Shown here: one piece after another, positions 8,689-16,269 of the stretch | Numbering within the stretch: position 1 is the first letter of the stretch | How the letters are laid out: the number at the start of each line of letters is the position of its first letter | Assembly: GCF_001857965.1 (NCBI RefSeq) | Contig: NZ_CP017774.1 | Span: forward strand, 1,984,001-2,048,000 | Direction: 5' to 3' | Length of the DNA stretch: 64,000 nucleotides | Source of the DNA: Flavobacterium commune | GTDB taxonomy: Bacteria; Bacteroidota; Bacteroidia; Flavobacteriales; Flavobacteriaceae | Program-made: the position numbers and the translations under genes | Notes under the pieces: model-generated | What the model saw: only the letters and a program-made list of their open reading frames with translations | What the model was told of the DNA's origin: nothing | Databases searched by the model: none

Positions 8689-8970
8689 TTATAAAAGATT
8701 TATAACAATAAAAAAGATGCTTGAAACAGTACTTAAAAGCACACAGTTAAAAATAAATTTGTGTGTCATTTGTGCCAGAATAGAGGTGTTTGCAATAATA
8801 CTGATAAATACAATAATGGCCAGTTGTATCATTTGGATTAATGAGGTGCCATTAGCTAAAATACTCATGGCAGCTGCACCGCCTAAACAGCTTTGTACCA
8901 GAATGCTCAAAGTGGCCGATCCGATAAAGTTTTGATGGAATCTTTCGAAGGTAGTGTTGTAAAGTGTCAT
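8689..8970 (-). CDS. Small three-helix membrane protein, unknown function
   Basis: I do not recognise a named family. The start at 8970 (MTLYNTTFERFHQ, 93 residues) is preferred over an upstream GTG at 8991, because a TAAATTTG promoter element occupies 8991-8998. The sequence has three hydrophobic segments, approximately residues 21-40, 47-66 and 74-92, so it should sit in the inner membrane. It lies directly downstream of the Crp/Fnr gene and is translationally coupled (one-base gap) to the truncated globin, which suggests a shared role in the response to low oxygen or nitric oxide. Confidence 0.65.
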   Translation of the reverse strand: MTLYNTTFERFHQNFIGSATLSILVQSCLGGAAAMSILANGTSLIQMIQLAIIVFISIIANTSILAQMTHKFIFNCVLLSTVSSIFFIVINLL

Positions 8971-8990
8971 AATAATTTGTTTTAATACCA

Positions 8991-9035
8991 CAAATTTACA
9001 ACGACACTACAGCAGCATTTTATGACTTAAATCAT
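8991..9035 (-). promoter_or_regulatory. Candidate Crp/Fnr-activated promoter
   Basis: The -7 element TAAATTTG is the complement of 8991-8998; no TTG lies at the -33 position. Instead the dyad ATGACTTAAATCAT (9022-9035) has TGAY-N4-RTCA half-sites, the spacing of FNR boxes. Its centre is ~42 bases upstream of the predicted transcription start (~8986), the classic position for a class II activator. The gene for a Crp/Fnr regulator lies just upstream. Confidence 0.6.
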
Positions 9036-9050
9036 ATGAAATACTATTTT

Positions 9051-9647
9051 TTAGCGATATACTTTTCGGTTAATTATTTTTAAATCGCCTTTTTTTTCCA
9101 GAGATTTTATAGCCCGTATAACGGTTTCGACTCTTAAACCAGTTAAATCTCCTATTTGTTGTCGGGTGAAATTGATTAGAAAACCGGCTTCTTCTTTTTT
9201 AAAATTCAATTGTTCGATTGAATAATCTATTAGTCGCAGTACGCGGTGCTCCGGATCCTGAGAGGAAATTTCGGCAGCCATAACCGATTTGTAATATAGC
9301 CGTTGCGAAAGATTTTTGATGATGTTCAAGCTGATTTCGGAATTGTTTTTTAGTAATTCAAAGAATTTATCTTTTGTAATTATAATCAATTCGGAGTCTG
9401 TTACAGCAACAGCATTCGCCGGATAAACCTGATCGATAAATAAAGGTGGTTCACCAAAACACTGGTTTTTATAGAAAATTCCCTGAATGAATTCTTTGCC
9501 CTCATCATTGTAATTGTTCATCTTTACTTCGCCCGAAATGATTTGGTAATAATGCGTTGGCTGTTTGCCTTCTTCAAAAATAGTATAGCCGCTTTTGTAG
9601 TTTTTTATAATGCCGTTGTATTTTTCGAGCAATTCAATTGCAATCAT
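9051..9647 (-). CDS. Crp/Fnr family transcriptional regulator
   Basis: A 198-residue regulator. The N-terminal cyclic-nucleotide-binding-like beta roll spans ~18-110 (EEGKQPTHYYQIISGEVKM, CFGEPPLF). A dimerisation helix follows, then a winged HTH at ~155-198 with TRQQIGDLTGLRVETVIRAIKSL as the recognition region. It has a single cysteine, so it cannot hold an FNR-type [4Fe-4S] cluster. The cNMP pocket residues of E. coli CRP are not clearly conserved, so the signal is unknown. The best candidate target is the adjacent promoter with the TGAC-TTAA-ATCA dyad. Confidence 0.88.
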   Translation of the reverse strand: MIAIELLEKYNGIIKNYKSGYTIFEEGKQPTHYYQIISGEVKMNNYNDEGKEFIQGIFYKNQCFGEPPLFIDQVYPANAVAVTDSELIIITKDKFFELLKNNSEISLNIIKNLSQRLYYKSVMAAEISSQDPEHRVLRLIDYSIEQLNFKKEEAGFLINFTRQQIGDLTGLRVETVIRAIKSLEKKGDLKIINRKVYR

Positions 9648-9741
9648 GATGAAATGAATTTTGGATTTTTAAAGGGTTAACAAATATAATTCTTTCGAAA
9701 TGGTTTTCTGTACTCTAAAAACTTTTTACTTTTACCTTCTC

Positions 9742-10479
9742 ATGGAAAAAGCATCAATTTACAACGATATACAAATTGCTAAGGCAAATAACCGGAAATT
9801 ATTGGCCATTCTTCTGGATCCGGATAAAGTGGTTTGGGATACATTGGCAAATTTGATTTACAAGATTAATCAATCTCCCGCAACTCATGTTTTTATTGGC
9901 GGAAGCCTTGTTGAAAGTACAATTTTAGACGATTTGATTGTCAGAATTAAACAGAATTGTATTTTGCCAATAGTTCTTTTTCCGGGCGATCCTTCTCAAA
10001 TTTCGAATCATGCCGACGGAATTTTGTTTTTATCTTTATTGTCCGGACGAAATCCTGATTATTTAATAGGACATCAGGTGAATGCAGCACCGATTTTAAA
10101 ACAAACACAACTTGAAATTTTATCTACCGGTTATATTTTAATCGAAAGTGGGAGTGAAACGGCTGTTGAAAGGGTGAGTAAAACCAAACCTTTAGAAAGA
10201 GACAATCTTGATTTGGTTTTAGCAACTGCTCAGGCAGGAGAAATGTTAGGCAGTAAATTAATTTATTTGGAAGCGGGAAGTGGTGCTCAAGAGGCAGTTC
10301 CGCAAGAAATGATTCGGTTAGTTGCTCAAAATATTGAAATTCCATTAATTGTAGGAGGCGGAATTGTAGATGGACAAGGAATTCAAAAAGCGTATGAATC
10401 GGGAGCTGATTTGGTTGTGATAGGAACGGCTTTTGAAAAAGACGCTAATTTTTTTAACACTCAAAAAAAAAGTAAATGA
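9742..10479 (+). CDS. Geranylgeranylglyceryl phosphate synthase family protein
   Basis: A 245-residue TIM-barrel prenyltransferase of the PcrB/GGGPS family, which links a prenyl diphosphate to glycerol-1-phosphate. The motifs LAILLDPDKV, HVFIGGSLV, FPGDPSQIS, FLSLLSGRNPDYLIG, YLEAGSGA and IVGGGI-TAFEKD are all present. The start at 9742 (MEKASIYND) is chosen over 9700 because the 14 extra residues are not family-like. Bacteroidota enzymes of this group are known to make ether-type prenylglyceryl phosphates, although the final lipid role is unclear. Its stop overlaps the pnuC start by four bases (ATGA), so the two are co-translated. Confidence 0.85.
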   Translation: MEKASIYNDIQIAKANNRKLLAILLDPDKVVWDTLANLIYKINQSPATHVFIGGSLVESTILDDLIVRIKQNCILPIVLFPGDPSQISNHADGILFLSLLSGRNPDYLIGHQVNAAPILKQTQLEILSTGYILIESGSETAVERVSKTKPLERDNLDLVLATAQAGEMLGSKLIYLEAGSGAQEAVPQEMIRLVAQNIEIPLIVGGGIVDGQGIQKAYESGADLVVIGTAFEKDANFFNTQKKSK

Positions 10480-11123
10480 TAGATTTCTTTTTTGCTCAAT
10501 ATGCTGATTATCCCACATCGGAAATTGTGTTGGAATTAATAGGAGTGTTTTTTGGATTAGCGAGTGTTTGGTTTGCCAAAAAAGATAATATTTGGGTTTT
10601 TCCAACAGGATTAGTCAATACTTCTATATATGCTTATTTACTTTGGAAATGGGAATTGTTAGGCGATTCGATGATTAATGTATATTATTTTGTAATGAGT
10701 CTTTACGGTTGGTACCATTGGACCAGAAAAAAAGGAGAAGTTGAAGAATTTCCGGTTGCTGTTGCTACAAAAAAAGAACATAAAATTTCGGCATTGATTT
10801 TTGTTATAACTTTGGTTTTTGTGTTTTTGGTCTATCAGTATTTTGATAAATTTACTTCTTGGTATAATTATGTAGATACCTTGTTAACAGCACTGTTTTT
10901 TGTTGGAATGTGGTTGATGGCGAAACGAAAAATTGAAAACTGGATTTTTTGGATTGTAGGAGATTTCATTTCGATACCTTTGTATTTTTTTAAGGGTTAT
11001 ACCTTTACGAGTTTGCAATATTTAATTTTTACAATTCTTGCCATATATGGTTATTTGGAATGGAAGAAAATTTTGAGTAACCAGCGTAAGGAAACCGATG
11101 AAAGAGTAGTTTTAGAGTCGTAA
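10476..11123 (+). CDS. pnuC: PnuC-type vitamin transporter (nicotinamide riboside or thiamine)
   Basis: A 215-residue inner membrane protein with about seven helices. The PnuC signature is visible in WVFPTGLVNTSIYAYLLWKWELLGDSMINVYYF followed by WYHW. It starts four bases inside the GGGPS gene. Family members import nicotinamide riboside by facilitated diffusion, trapped by an intracellular kinase; in Bacteroidota a PnuT subgroup imports thiamine and is usually linked to a TPP-riboswitch-controlled TonB receptor. Such a receptor lies 2.4 kb downstream on the same strand. No riboswitch precedes this gene, so the substrate remains open. Confidence 0.8.
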   Translation: MIDFFFAQYADYPTSEIVLELIGVFFGLASVWFAKKDNIWVFPTGLVNTSIYAYLLWKWELLGDSMINVYYFVMSLYGWYHWTRKKGEVEEFPVAVATKKEHKISALIFVITLVFVFLVYQYFDKFTSWYNYVDTLLTALFFVGMWLMAKRKIENWIFWIVGDFISIPLYFFKGYTFTSLQYLIFTILAIYGYLEWKKILSNQRKETDERVVLES

Positions 11124-11148
11124 TTTTAGAATATTTTATTGCAATTAC

Positions 11149-12768
11149 ATGAGTGAAGTAAAAGATTTGGTGATAGAAAAATCGAAATCAATTGATGATT
11201 TAAATAAAATTAAAAGTATGGGATTGTCAGAACAAGATTTTGAACAAATCAAAGAGCATGGAGTTTCATTAGAAAATATCAAAAAAGAATTGGCTATTTT
11301 TAAGAAAGGAATTGCTAAGATGGAATTACTGGAACCGGCTACTGTTGGTAATGGAATATTGAGATTAACAGAAGAAGAATTTGTAGAAAATGCGAACTTT
11401 TTTGATGAACACAAATCTAATTTAAAGTTGTTGAAATTTGTACCGGCATCAGGAGCAGCCAGTAGAATGTTTAAATTTCTGACGGCTTTTCTGAATGAGT
11501 TTGATATCGAAAAAGAAACTATTAACGCCTATATCAACAGAAAAAAAGATACTAAACTGCCTGTTTTTATCGTAGGAATGGAGAAGTTGCCTTTTTTTGA
11601 TGTTATTTACTCAAAATTAAAAGAGGAATTTCCCGATTTTGACACTTTGTCCCGTGATTATAAAAATTATTATTTTATAAAATTCATGTTGGATTCGAAG
11701 TATTTTGATTTTGCATCCAAGCCTAAAGGGATTTTGCCTTTTCATAAATATGTTAGCAAAATTGCTACACCTATTGAAGAACATTTGTATGAATGTGGTT
11801 ATTATTCCAGTACCAACAATAAATCCTATTTGCATTTTACGGTTTCAGAGTCGCATCAGGAACAGTTCGAGCAAATTATTAATAATGTTAAGGATAAGGT
11901 TGAAAAAGAAACGCATACGAGTATTGAAGTAAGTTATTCTTATCAGGATAAAAGTACCGATACCATTGCTGTCAATATGAATGATAAAGCATTTAGAACT
12001 GAGGATGGAAAATTACTTTTCAGACCAGGAGGTCATGGTGCTTTGATTGGTAATTTGAATCGTTTAGATGCCGATATTATTTTTATCAAAAATATTGATA
12101 ATGTTATTTTGCACAATAATGAAAAAATTGCCCTTTATAAAAAAGCGTTGGCCGGTGTTTTGTTAGAATTGCAACAGCAAATTTTTGCCTGTTTGAATTT
12201 GATTGACCGCTATACGGCAGAGAACAATCAAATTGAGGAGATTAAAAATTTCCTAAAAGTAAAATTGAATGTAGATATCAAGGCTGATTTTGATTTATAT
12301 ACTTTCGAAAATAAAATAAAATTTCTCAAAAACATCTTAGATCGTCCTATCAGAGTTTGTGGGATGGTAAAAAATGAAGGCGAGCCCGGAGGAGGTCCTT
12401 TTTGGGTGAAAAATGCAGAAAAAGAAATTTCGTTACAAATTGTAGAATCTTCGCAAGTGGATTTGAACAATAAAAAGCAGGTTAAAATTATGGCCAATGC
12501 CACTCATTTTAATCCTGTGGATTTAGTTTGTGCGACTAAAAATTATAAAAATGAAAAGTTTAATTTGCATCAGTTTGTGGATGAGAATAGCGGTTTTATA
12601 GTGGAGAAAAATTATCAGGGAAAAGATATCAAAGGCTACGAATTACCAGGTTTGTGGAACGGAGCTATGGCTAATTGGCTGACTGTTTTTGTCGAAGTGC
12701 CTTTGATTACTTTTAATCCGGTGAAAACCGTAAATGATTTGTTGAAAGAAGCCCATCAGTCGTTGTAA
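11149..12768 (+). CDS. DUF4301 domain-containing protein
   Basis: A 539-residue soluble protein recognised as the Bacteroidota DUF4301 family from LKFVPASGAASRMFKFL near residue 98, RPGGHGALIGNLN near 290, and RVCGMVKNEGEPGGGPFWV near 402. The PGGHGAL and SGAASRM segments resemble sugar nucleotidyltransferase loops; that comparison is my inference. No signal peptide or membrane segment is present. It follows pnuC after 25 bases and is followed after two bases by arfB, so it is probably in one transcription unit with both. Confidence 0.75.
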   Translation: MSEVKDLVIEKSKSIDDLNKIKSMGLSEQDFEQIKEHGVSLENIKKELAIFKKGIAKMELLEPATVGNGILRLTEEEFVENANFFDEHKSNLKLLKFVPASGAASRMFKFLTAFLNEFDIEKETINAYINRKKDTKLPVFIVGMEKLPFFDVIYSKLKEEFPDFDTLSRDYKNYYFIKFMLDSKYFDFASKPKGILPFHKYVSKIATPIEEHLYECGYYSSTNNKSYLHFTVSESHQEQFEQIINNVKDKVEKETHTSIEVSYSYQDKSTDTIAVNMNDKAFRTEDGKLLFRPGGHGALIGNLNRLDADIIFIKNIDNVILHNNEKIALYKKALAGVLLELQQQIFACLNLIDRYTAENNQIEEIKNFLKVKLNVDIKADFDLYTFENKIKFLKNILDRPIRVCGMVKNEGEPGGGPFWVKNAEKEISLQIVESSQVDLNNKKQVKIMANATHFNPVDLVCATKNYKNEKFNLHQFVDENSGFIVEKNYQGKDIKGYELPGLWNGAMANWLTVFVEVPLITFNPVKTVNDLLKEAHQSL

Positions 12769-12770
12769 AA

Positions 12771-13175
12771 ATGGAAATTCAAAAAATCATAGCCGAATTA
12801 CAGTATAAAGCGGTTCGAAGCAGTGGAGCCGGAGGACAAAATGTAAATAAGGTTTCGTCAAAAGTGGTGTTGTCTTTTGATTTGAAAAATTCTCAGGCTT
12901 TGTCTGAGGAAGAAAAAGCCTTGTTGGAAACGAATCTTTCCTCAAGATTGACTGCTGATTTAGTTTTGATTCTGAATTGTGATGAAGACAGAAGTCAACT
13001 TAAAAATAAAGAAATTGTCACGAAACGTTTTTTGGAACTGATTAAAAAAGGGCTCCATGTTCCTAAAATCAGAAAGGCTACAAAAGTCCCAAAATCGGTG
13101 ATTAAAAAACGAATTAAGGATAAAAAGAATTTATCTGAAATTAAGCAATCACGTAGAAAACCAAACTTAGATTAA
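12771..13175 (+). CDS. arfB: Alternative ribosome-rescue factor ArfB (peptidyl-tRNA hydrolase)
   Basis: A 134-residue release-factor-like protein that hydrolyses peptidyl-tRNA on ribosomes stalled without a stop codon. The catalytic GGQ is at residues 21-23 within RSSGAGGQNVNKVSSKV. The C-terminal tail is strongly basic (KVPKSVIKKRIKDKKNLSEIKQSRRK), as needed to sense the empty mRNA channel. It lacks the codon-recognition domains of RF1/RF2. It begins two bases after the DUF4301 stop. Confidence 0.92.
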   Translation: MEIQKIIAELQYKAVRSSGAGGQNVNKVSSKVVLSFDLKNSQALSEEEKALLETNLSSRLTADLVLILNCDEDRSQLKNKEIVTKRFLELIKKGLHVPKIRKATKVPKSVIKKRIKDKKNLSEIKQSRRKPNLD

Positions 13176-13229
13176 AATTCCAATAAGAAATCGTCTAAAG
13201 ACTAGTTTTTGGAATTTAGAATTTGTCCC

Positions 13230-13259
13230 TTGGGATTTGATTTTTTAGTGTTACCTTTG
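13230..13259 (+). promoter_or_regulatory. Promoter of the thiamine TonB receptor transcript
   Basis: TTG at 13230-13232, a 19-base spacer and TACCTTTG at 13252-13259. The predicted start (~13264) coincides with the first bases of the TPP aptamer, so the riboswitch occupies the extreme 5' end of the transcript. Confidence 0.8.
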
Positions 13260-13262
13260 CGC

Positions 13263-13342
13263 CGTCTCAAAGGGGTGCTCTAAATAACGAGCTGAGATCA
13301 TACCCAACGAACCTGAGCGAGTAATGTTGCTAAGGGAAAATG
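13263..13342 (+). ncRNA. TPP riboswitch (THI element), plus strand
   Basis: The thi-box core is clear: AGGGGTGCTC, then GAGCTGAGATCATACCC, then GAACCTGAGCGAGTAATG and TAAGGGAA. These give the pyrimidine-binding arm (CTGAGA) and the pyrophosphate-binding arm (ACCTGA...GTAAT) of the TPP aptamer. It precedes the TonB receptor. No T-run follows a downstream hairpin, so control is probably at translation, in contrast to terminator-based switches. Confidence 0.93.
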
Positions 13343-13445
13343 TGATAGATTAATAGTCTAACTATTGATTTATTTCGGTTGAACAAATCTATTTTTAATT
13401 AAACAAAAAGAATAATTCCCCCTTTTATTCGTAAAACAATTACGG

Positions 13446-13529
13446 ATGAATACTATTTTTTCTTGCCACGACCGAGCGACAGCGAACGGACGCAGTAAAG
13501 GCGCAAAGACACAAAGCTCAAAATTTTTG
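13446..13529 (+). repeat. Repeat-derived 5' segment of the TonB receptor reading frame
   Basis: The frame stays open upstream of the likely start and encodes 28 basic and polar residues (HDRATANGRSKGAKTQSS) placed before a complete signal peptide. The DNA contains GGCGCAAAGACACAAAG, matching the repeat family at 22941-23020 (GGCGCAAAGA shared exactly) and 7963-8290. It looks like an inserted repeat between the riboswitch and the gene. Confidence 0.55.
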
Positions 13530-15623
13530 ATGTTTTTTTTCTTTTCTCTATTCTCTTTATTCTCCTTTTCTCAAGTTAAAGACACTACAAAAATTACCCA
13601 ACTTGATGAAGTATTGGTTTCTGCCATTCGGGTTACCACAAAAACACCGGTTAGTTTTTCTAATTTAAACAAAAAAGAAATTGCTCCCCGCAATTTAGGC
13701 CAGGATATTCCGGCTTTGATGAATTACATGCCATCGGTGGTGAGTACTTCTTATGCCGGAAACGGAATTGGTTATGCCGGAATTCGCGTGCGTGGTAGCG
13801 ATGCTACCCGTGTGAATATTACGGTTAATGGAATTCCTTATAATGATTCGGAAAGTCACGGAACTTTTTGGGTAAATATGCCTGATTTTGCATCTTCTGT
13901 AGAGAGCATGCAATTACAACGTGGAGTAGGAACTTCAACAAATGGATCGGGTGCTTTTGGGGCAAGTTTGAACTTATTGACCGATGCTTATTCCAAAAAG
14001 AGCAGCGGCGAAATTGCTAATTCTTTTGGAAGTTTTAATACCAGAAAGCACACTGTAAAATTTAGTTCCGGTTTAATGAACGACCATTTTGAATTAGCAG
14101 GACGTTTGTCGGCTTTAAAGTCTGATGGTTATGTTGATAGAGGAAGTTCGGATTTAAAATCGTATTTCTTGCAGGGAACTTATGTGGGCAAAACTACTTT
14201 GGTTAAAGCCTTAGTTTTTGGAGGAACTGAAAAAACATATCAAGCCTGGAACGGAATTGATGCTGCTACTTTGGGCTCAGATAGAACGTTTAATTTTGGT
14301 GGAATTTATACAGACGAATCGGGTAATACCCGTTTTTATGACAACGAAACCGATAATTACCAACAAGACCACTATCAGTTGCATTGGAATGAAAAATTGT
14401 CCTCTAACTGGAATACCAATTTGGCTTTTCATTATACGAAAGGGAAAGGCTATTATGAAAATTACAAAGAAGATGCTGATTTTTCCGATTACGGTTTAAA
14501 TCCTGTAGGATCAGAGGTTACAACTGATTTAGTGCGTCAAAAATGGTTGGATAATGATTTTTACGGGACTACTTTTTCGGCAAATTATAAAAATGAAACG
14601 CTTGATGTTATTTTAGGCGGAGGCTGGAATAAATATGAAGGCGATCATTTTGGAAAGGTAATTTGGGCACGATTTGCTTCTCAAAGTGAATTAGGAGATC
14701 GCTATTATGACGACTTTGCTTCAAAAACGGATGGAAATGTTTTTGCAAAAATCAATTATCAAATTGGATCTTTTGTTAATGTTTATGTTGATGCACAGCT
14801 GAGAAATGTGCACTATCAAGCTAATAGTGCAGAAACAGGATTGGTAAATGATAATTTCAATTTCTTTAATCCTAAAGCGGGTTTGAATTTTACGCTAAGT
14901 AATAAAAATGCTGTTTACGTTTCATATGCCAGAGCTAATCGTGAGCCTAACAGAACGGATTATGAAGGCGGAAATGTGAAACCGGAAAGAATGGATGATT
15001 TTGAATTGGGTTGGCGATTTGTGGCTCCAAAAACACAGATAAATATCAATGGTTATTACATGAAATACAAAGACCAGTTGGTTTTAACAGGTGAATTGGA
15101 TGATGTAGGAAATCCGGTTCGAACTAATGTTGGGAAAAGTTATCGCTTAGGAATAGAGGTTGATGCCAGTTTTCAATTAGATAAAAAATGGGCAATCCGA
15201 CCTAATTTTACCTTGAGTGACAATAAAAATATTGATTTTGTACTGGATAGCGGAAGCGGTACAGCTAATTTGGGAAATACTAATATTGCTTTTTCTCCTA
15301 AATTAATTGCGGCTAACAGTCTTTTGTTTTCTCCTGTAGCAAATTTGCAGCTGAACCTGTTGTCTAAATTTGTGGGAAGTCAATATTTGAACAATATCAA
15401 TGACGGACAAGGAAAATTAAATGATTATTTTGTAAACGATTTTAATGCTACTTACACTATTTTTCCTAAAAGTGTTTTTAAGTCAATTACAATAAGTGTA
15501 TTGGCAAATAATATTGCTAATAGACATTATGTTTCGGATGGAGCTGATTATGGTGGAGGCTATGTTTATTATTATCCACAAGCCGGAGCTAATTTCTTAG
15601 CGGGATTAACATTGAAGTTTTAA
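13530..15623 (+). CDS. TonB-dependent receptor, probably for thiamine
   Basis: An outer membrane active transporter of 697 residues. The start at 13530 gives a clean signal peptide (a Phe/Leu/Ser-rich run ending FSQ); the frame is open upstream to 13446 through repeat-derived sequence. The TonB box region (QLDEVLVSAIRV), plug (NLGQDIPALMNYMPSVVSTS, GIRVRGSDATRVNITVNGIPYND) and a 22-strand-type barrel ending in FLAGLTLKF follow. The TPP riboswitch upstream points to thiamine or its phosphates as substrate, as known for Bacteroidota OMR1-type receptors. It ends at a bidirectional terminator. Confidence 0.88.
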   Translation: MFFFFSLFSLFSFSQVKDTTKITQLDEVLVSAIRVTTKTPVSFSNLNKKEIAPRNLGQDIPALMNYMPSVVSTSYAGNGIGYAGIRVRGSDATRVNITVNGIPYNDSESHGTFWVNMPDFASSVESMQLQRGVGTSTNGSGAFGASLNLLTDAYSKKSSGEIANSFGSFNTRKHTVKFSSGLMNDHFELAGRLSALKSDGYVDRGSSDLKSYFLQGTYVGKTTLVKALVFGGTEKTYQAWNGIDAATLGSDRTFNFGGIYTDESGNTRFYDNETDNYQQDHYQLHWNEKLSSNWNTNLAFHYTKGKGYYENYKEDADFSDYGLNPVGSEVTTDLVRQKWLDNDFYGTTFSANYKNETLDVILGGGWNKYEGDHFGKVIWARFASQSELGDRYYDDFASKTDGNVFAKINYQIGSFVNVYVDAQLRNVHYQANSAETGLVNDNFNFFNPKAGLNFTLSNKNAVYVSYARANREPNRTDYEGGNVKPERMDDFELGWRFVAPKTQININGYYMKYKDQLVLTGELDDVGNPVRTNVGKSYRLGIEVDASFQLDKKWAIRPNFTLSDNKNIDFVLDSGSGTANLGNTNIAFSPKLIAANSLLFSPVANLQLNLLSKFVGSQYLNNINDGQGKLNDYFVNDFNATYTIFPKSVFKSITISVLANNIANRHYVSDGADYGGGYVYYYPQAGANFLAGLTLKF

Positions 15624-15641
15624 TTTGTAGTTTTTTTATTT

Positions 15642-15682
15642 AAAAAAGCCTGAAAATTTATTTTAAAATTTTCAGGCTTTTT
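15642..15682. terminator. Bidirectional terminator
   Basis: AAAAAGCCTGAAAATTT pairs with its complement around a short loop, with an A-run on the left and a T-run on the right. It serves the TonB receptor (plus) and the lipoprotein gene (minus), which converge here. Confidence 0.9.
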
Positions 15683-15686
15683 GATT

Positions 15687-16106
15687 TTAATTATATACTC
15701 TAAGGATGTTTCCGTTTAGTTCTGCACGATATTGTTTTAAGGGATATTTTAATTTTCCCTGACCTGTAAATAAGCTGTATTCTTCATCATCACAAGGGCA
15801 AACTAAGTTGATGCCATCGCGTGTTAAGGTTGAACAATTGCTCAGAGCCTGATTTGGGCAGGCGGCATCAAAAGCATTGTAGCCGGCTCCAGTATTGAAA
15901 ACATAAATTCCTCTTGGTCCTACTTCGGGACCGGCATAATAAATAGCATTACTTACATAGTTAAGATTCGAATATTGAGGTAAACTCAGGTTGAATGCTA
16001 CCGAAAAATTATAGTTGGGTATGTAGGGGTTGTTATTATTAAAGCCATTATCTGAACAGGAAAAAAACAAAAGACTAATCAGTAAAAGCGGTATGATTTT
16101 TTTCAT
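15687..16106 (-). CDS. Rieske-like lipoprotein with altered cluster ligands
   Basis: A 139-residue lipoprotein: signal peptide and lipobox LLFFSC with the lipidated Cys17. The C-terminal half follows a Rieske [2Fe-2S] layout (YNAFDAACPNQ ... NLVCPCDDEEYSLFTGQG). In true Rieske proteins the motifs are CxH and CxxH; here they are Cys83-Pro-Asn85 and Cys103-Pro-Cys105-Asp106, so both histidines are replaced while both cysteines remain. It may hold a non-standard cluster or have lost it. The gene is single, convergent with the TonB receptor and divergent from greA. Confidence 0.7.
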   Translation of the reverse strand: MKKIIPLLLISLLFFSCSDNGFNNNNPYIPNYNFSVAFNLSLPQYSNLNYVSNAIYYAGPEVGPRGIYVFNTGAGYNAFDAACPNQALSNCSTLTRDGINLVCPCDDEEYSLFTGQGKLKYPLKQYRAELNGNILRVYN

Positions 16107-16206
16107 GTTTTTAATTTTGTAAAAGTATTAGTGAAACAAATTTAATTTATTTACATTTGAAATATCATATGGTTAACATATAATTATAGACTAAAAAAAA
16201 ATATAT

Positions 16207-16248
16207 TATCTTTGTGGAAAGAAATCCCGTTGCGATGGGATTTTTTCT
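16207..16248 (+). promoter_or_regulatory. greA promoter element and promoter-proximal hairpin
   Basis: TATCTTTG (16207-16214) fits the TAnnTTTG -7 element; no clear -33 TTG was seen. A few bases after the predicted start, AAATCCC (16222-16228) pairs with GGGATTT (16237-16243) around an eight-base loop, followed by T-rich TTTTCT. The hairpin lies at the very 5' end of the leader, 20 bases before the greA ATG. No plus-strand gene lies immediately upstream that would need a terminator here. Confidence 0.6.
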
Positions 16249-16269
16249 ATTTTATAAAATGATGAAGTT

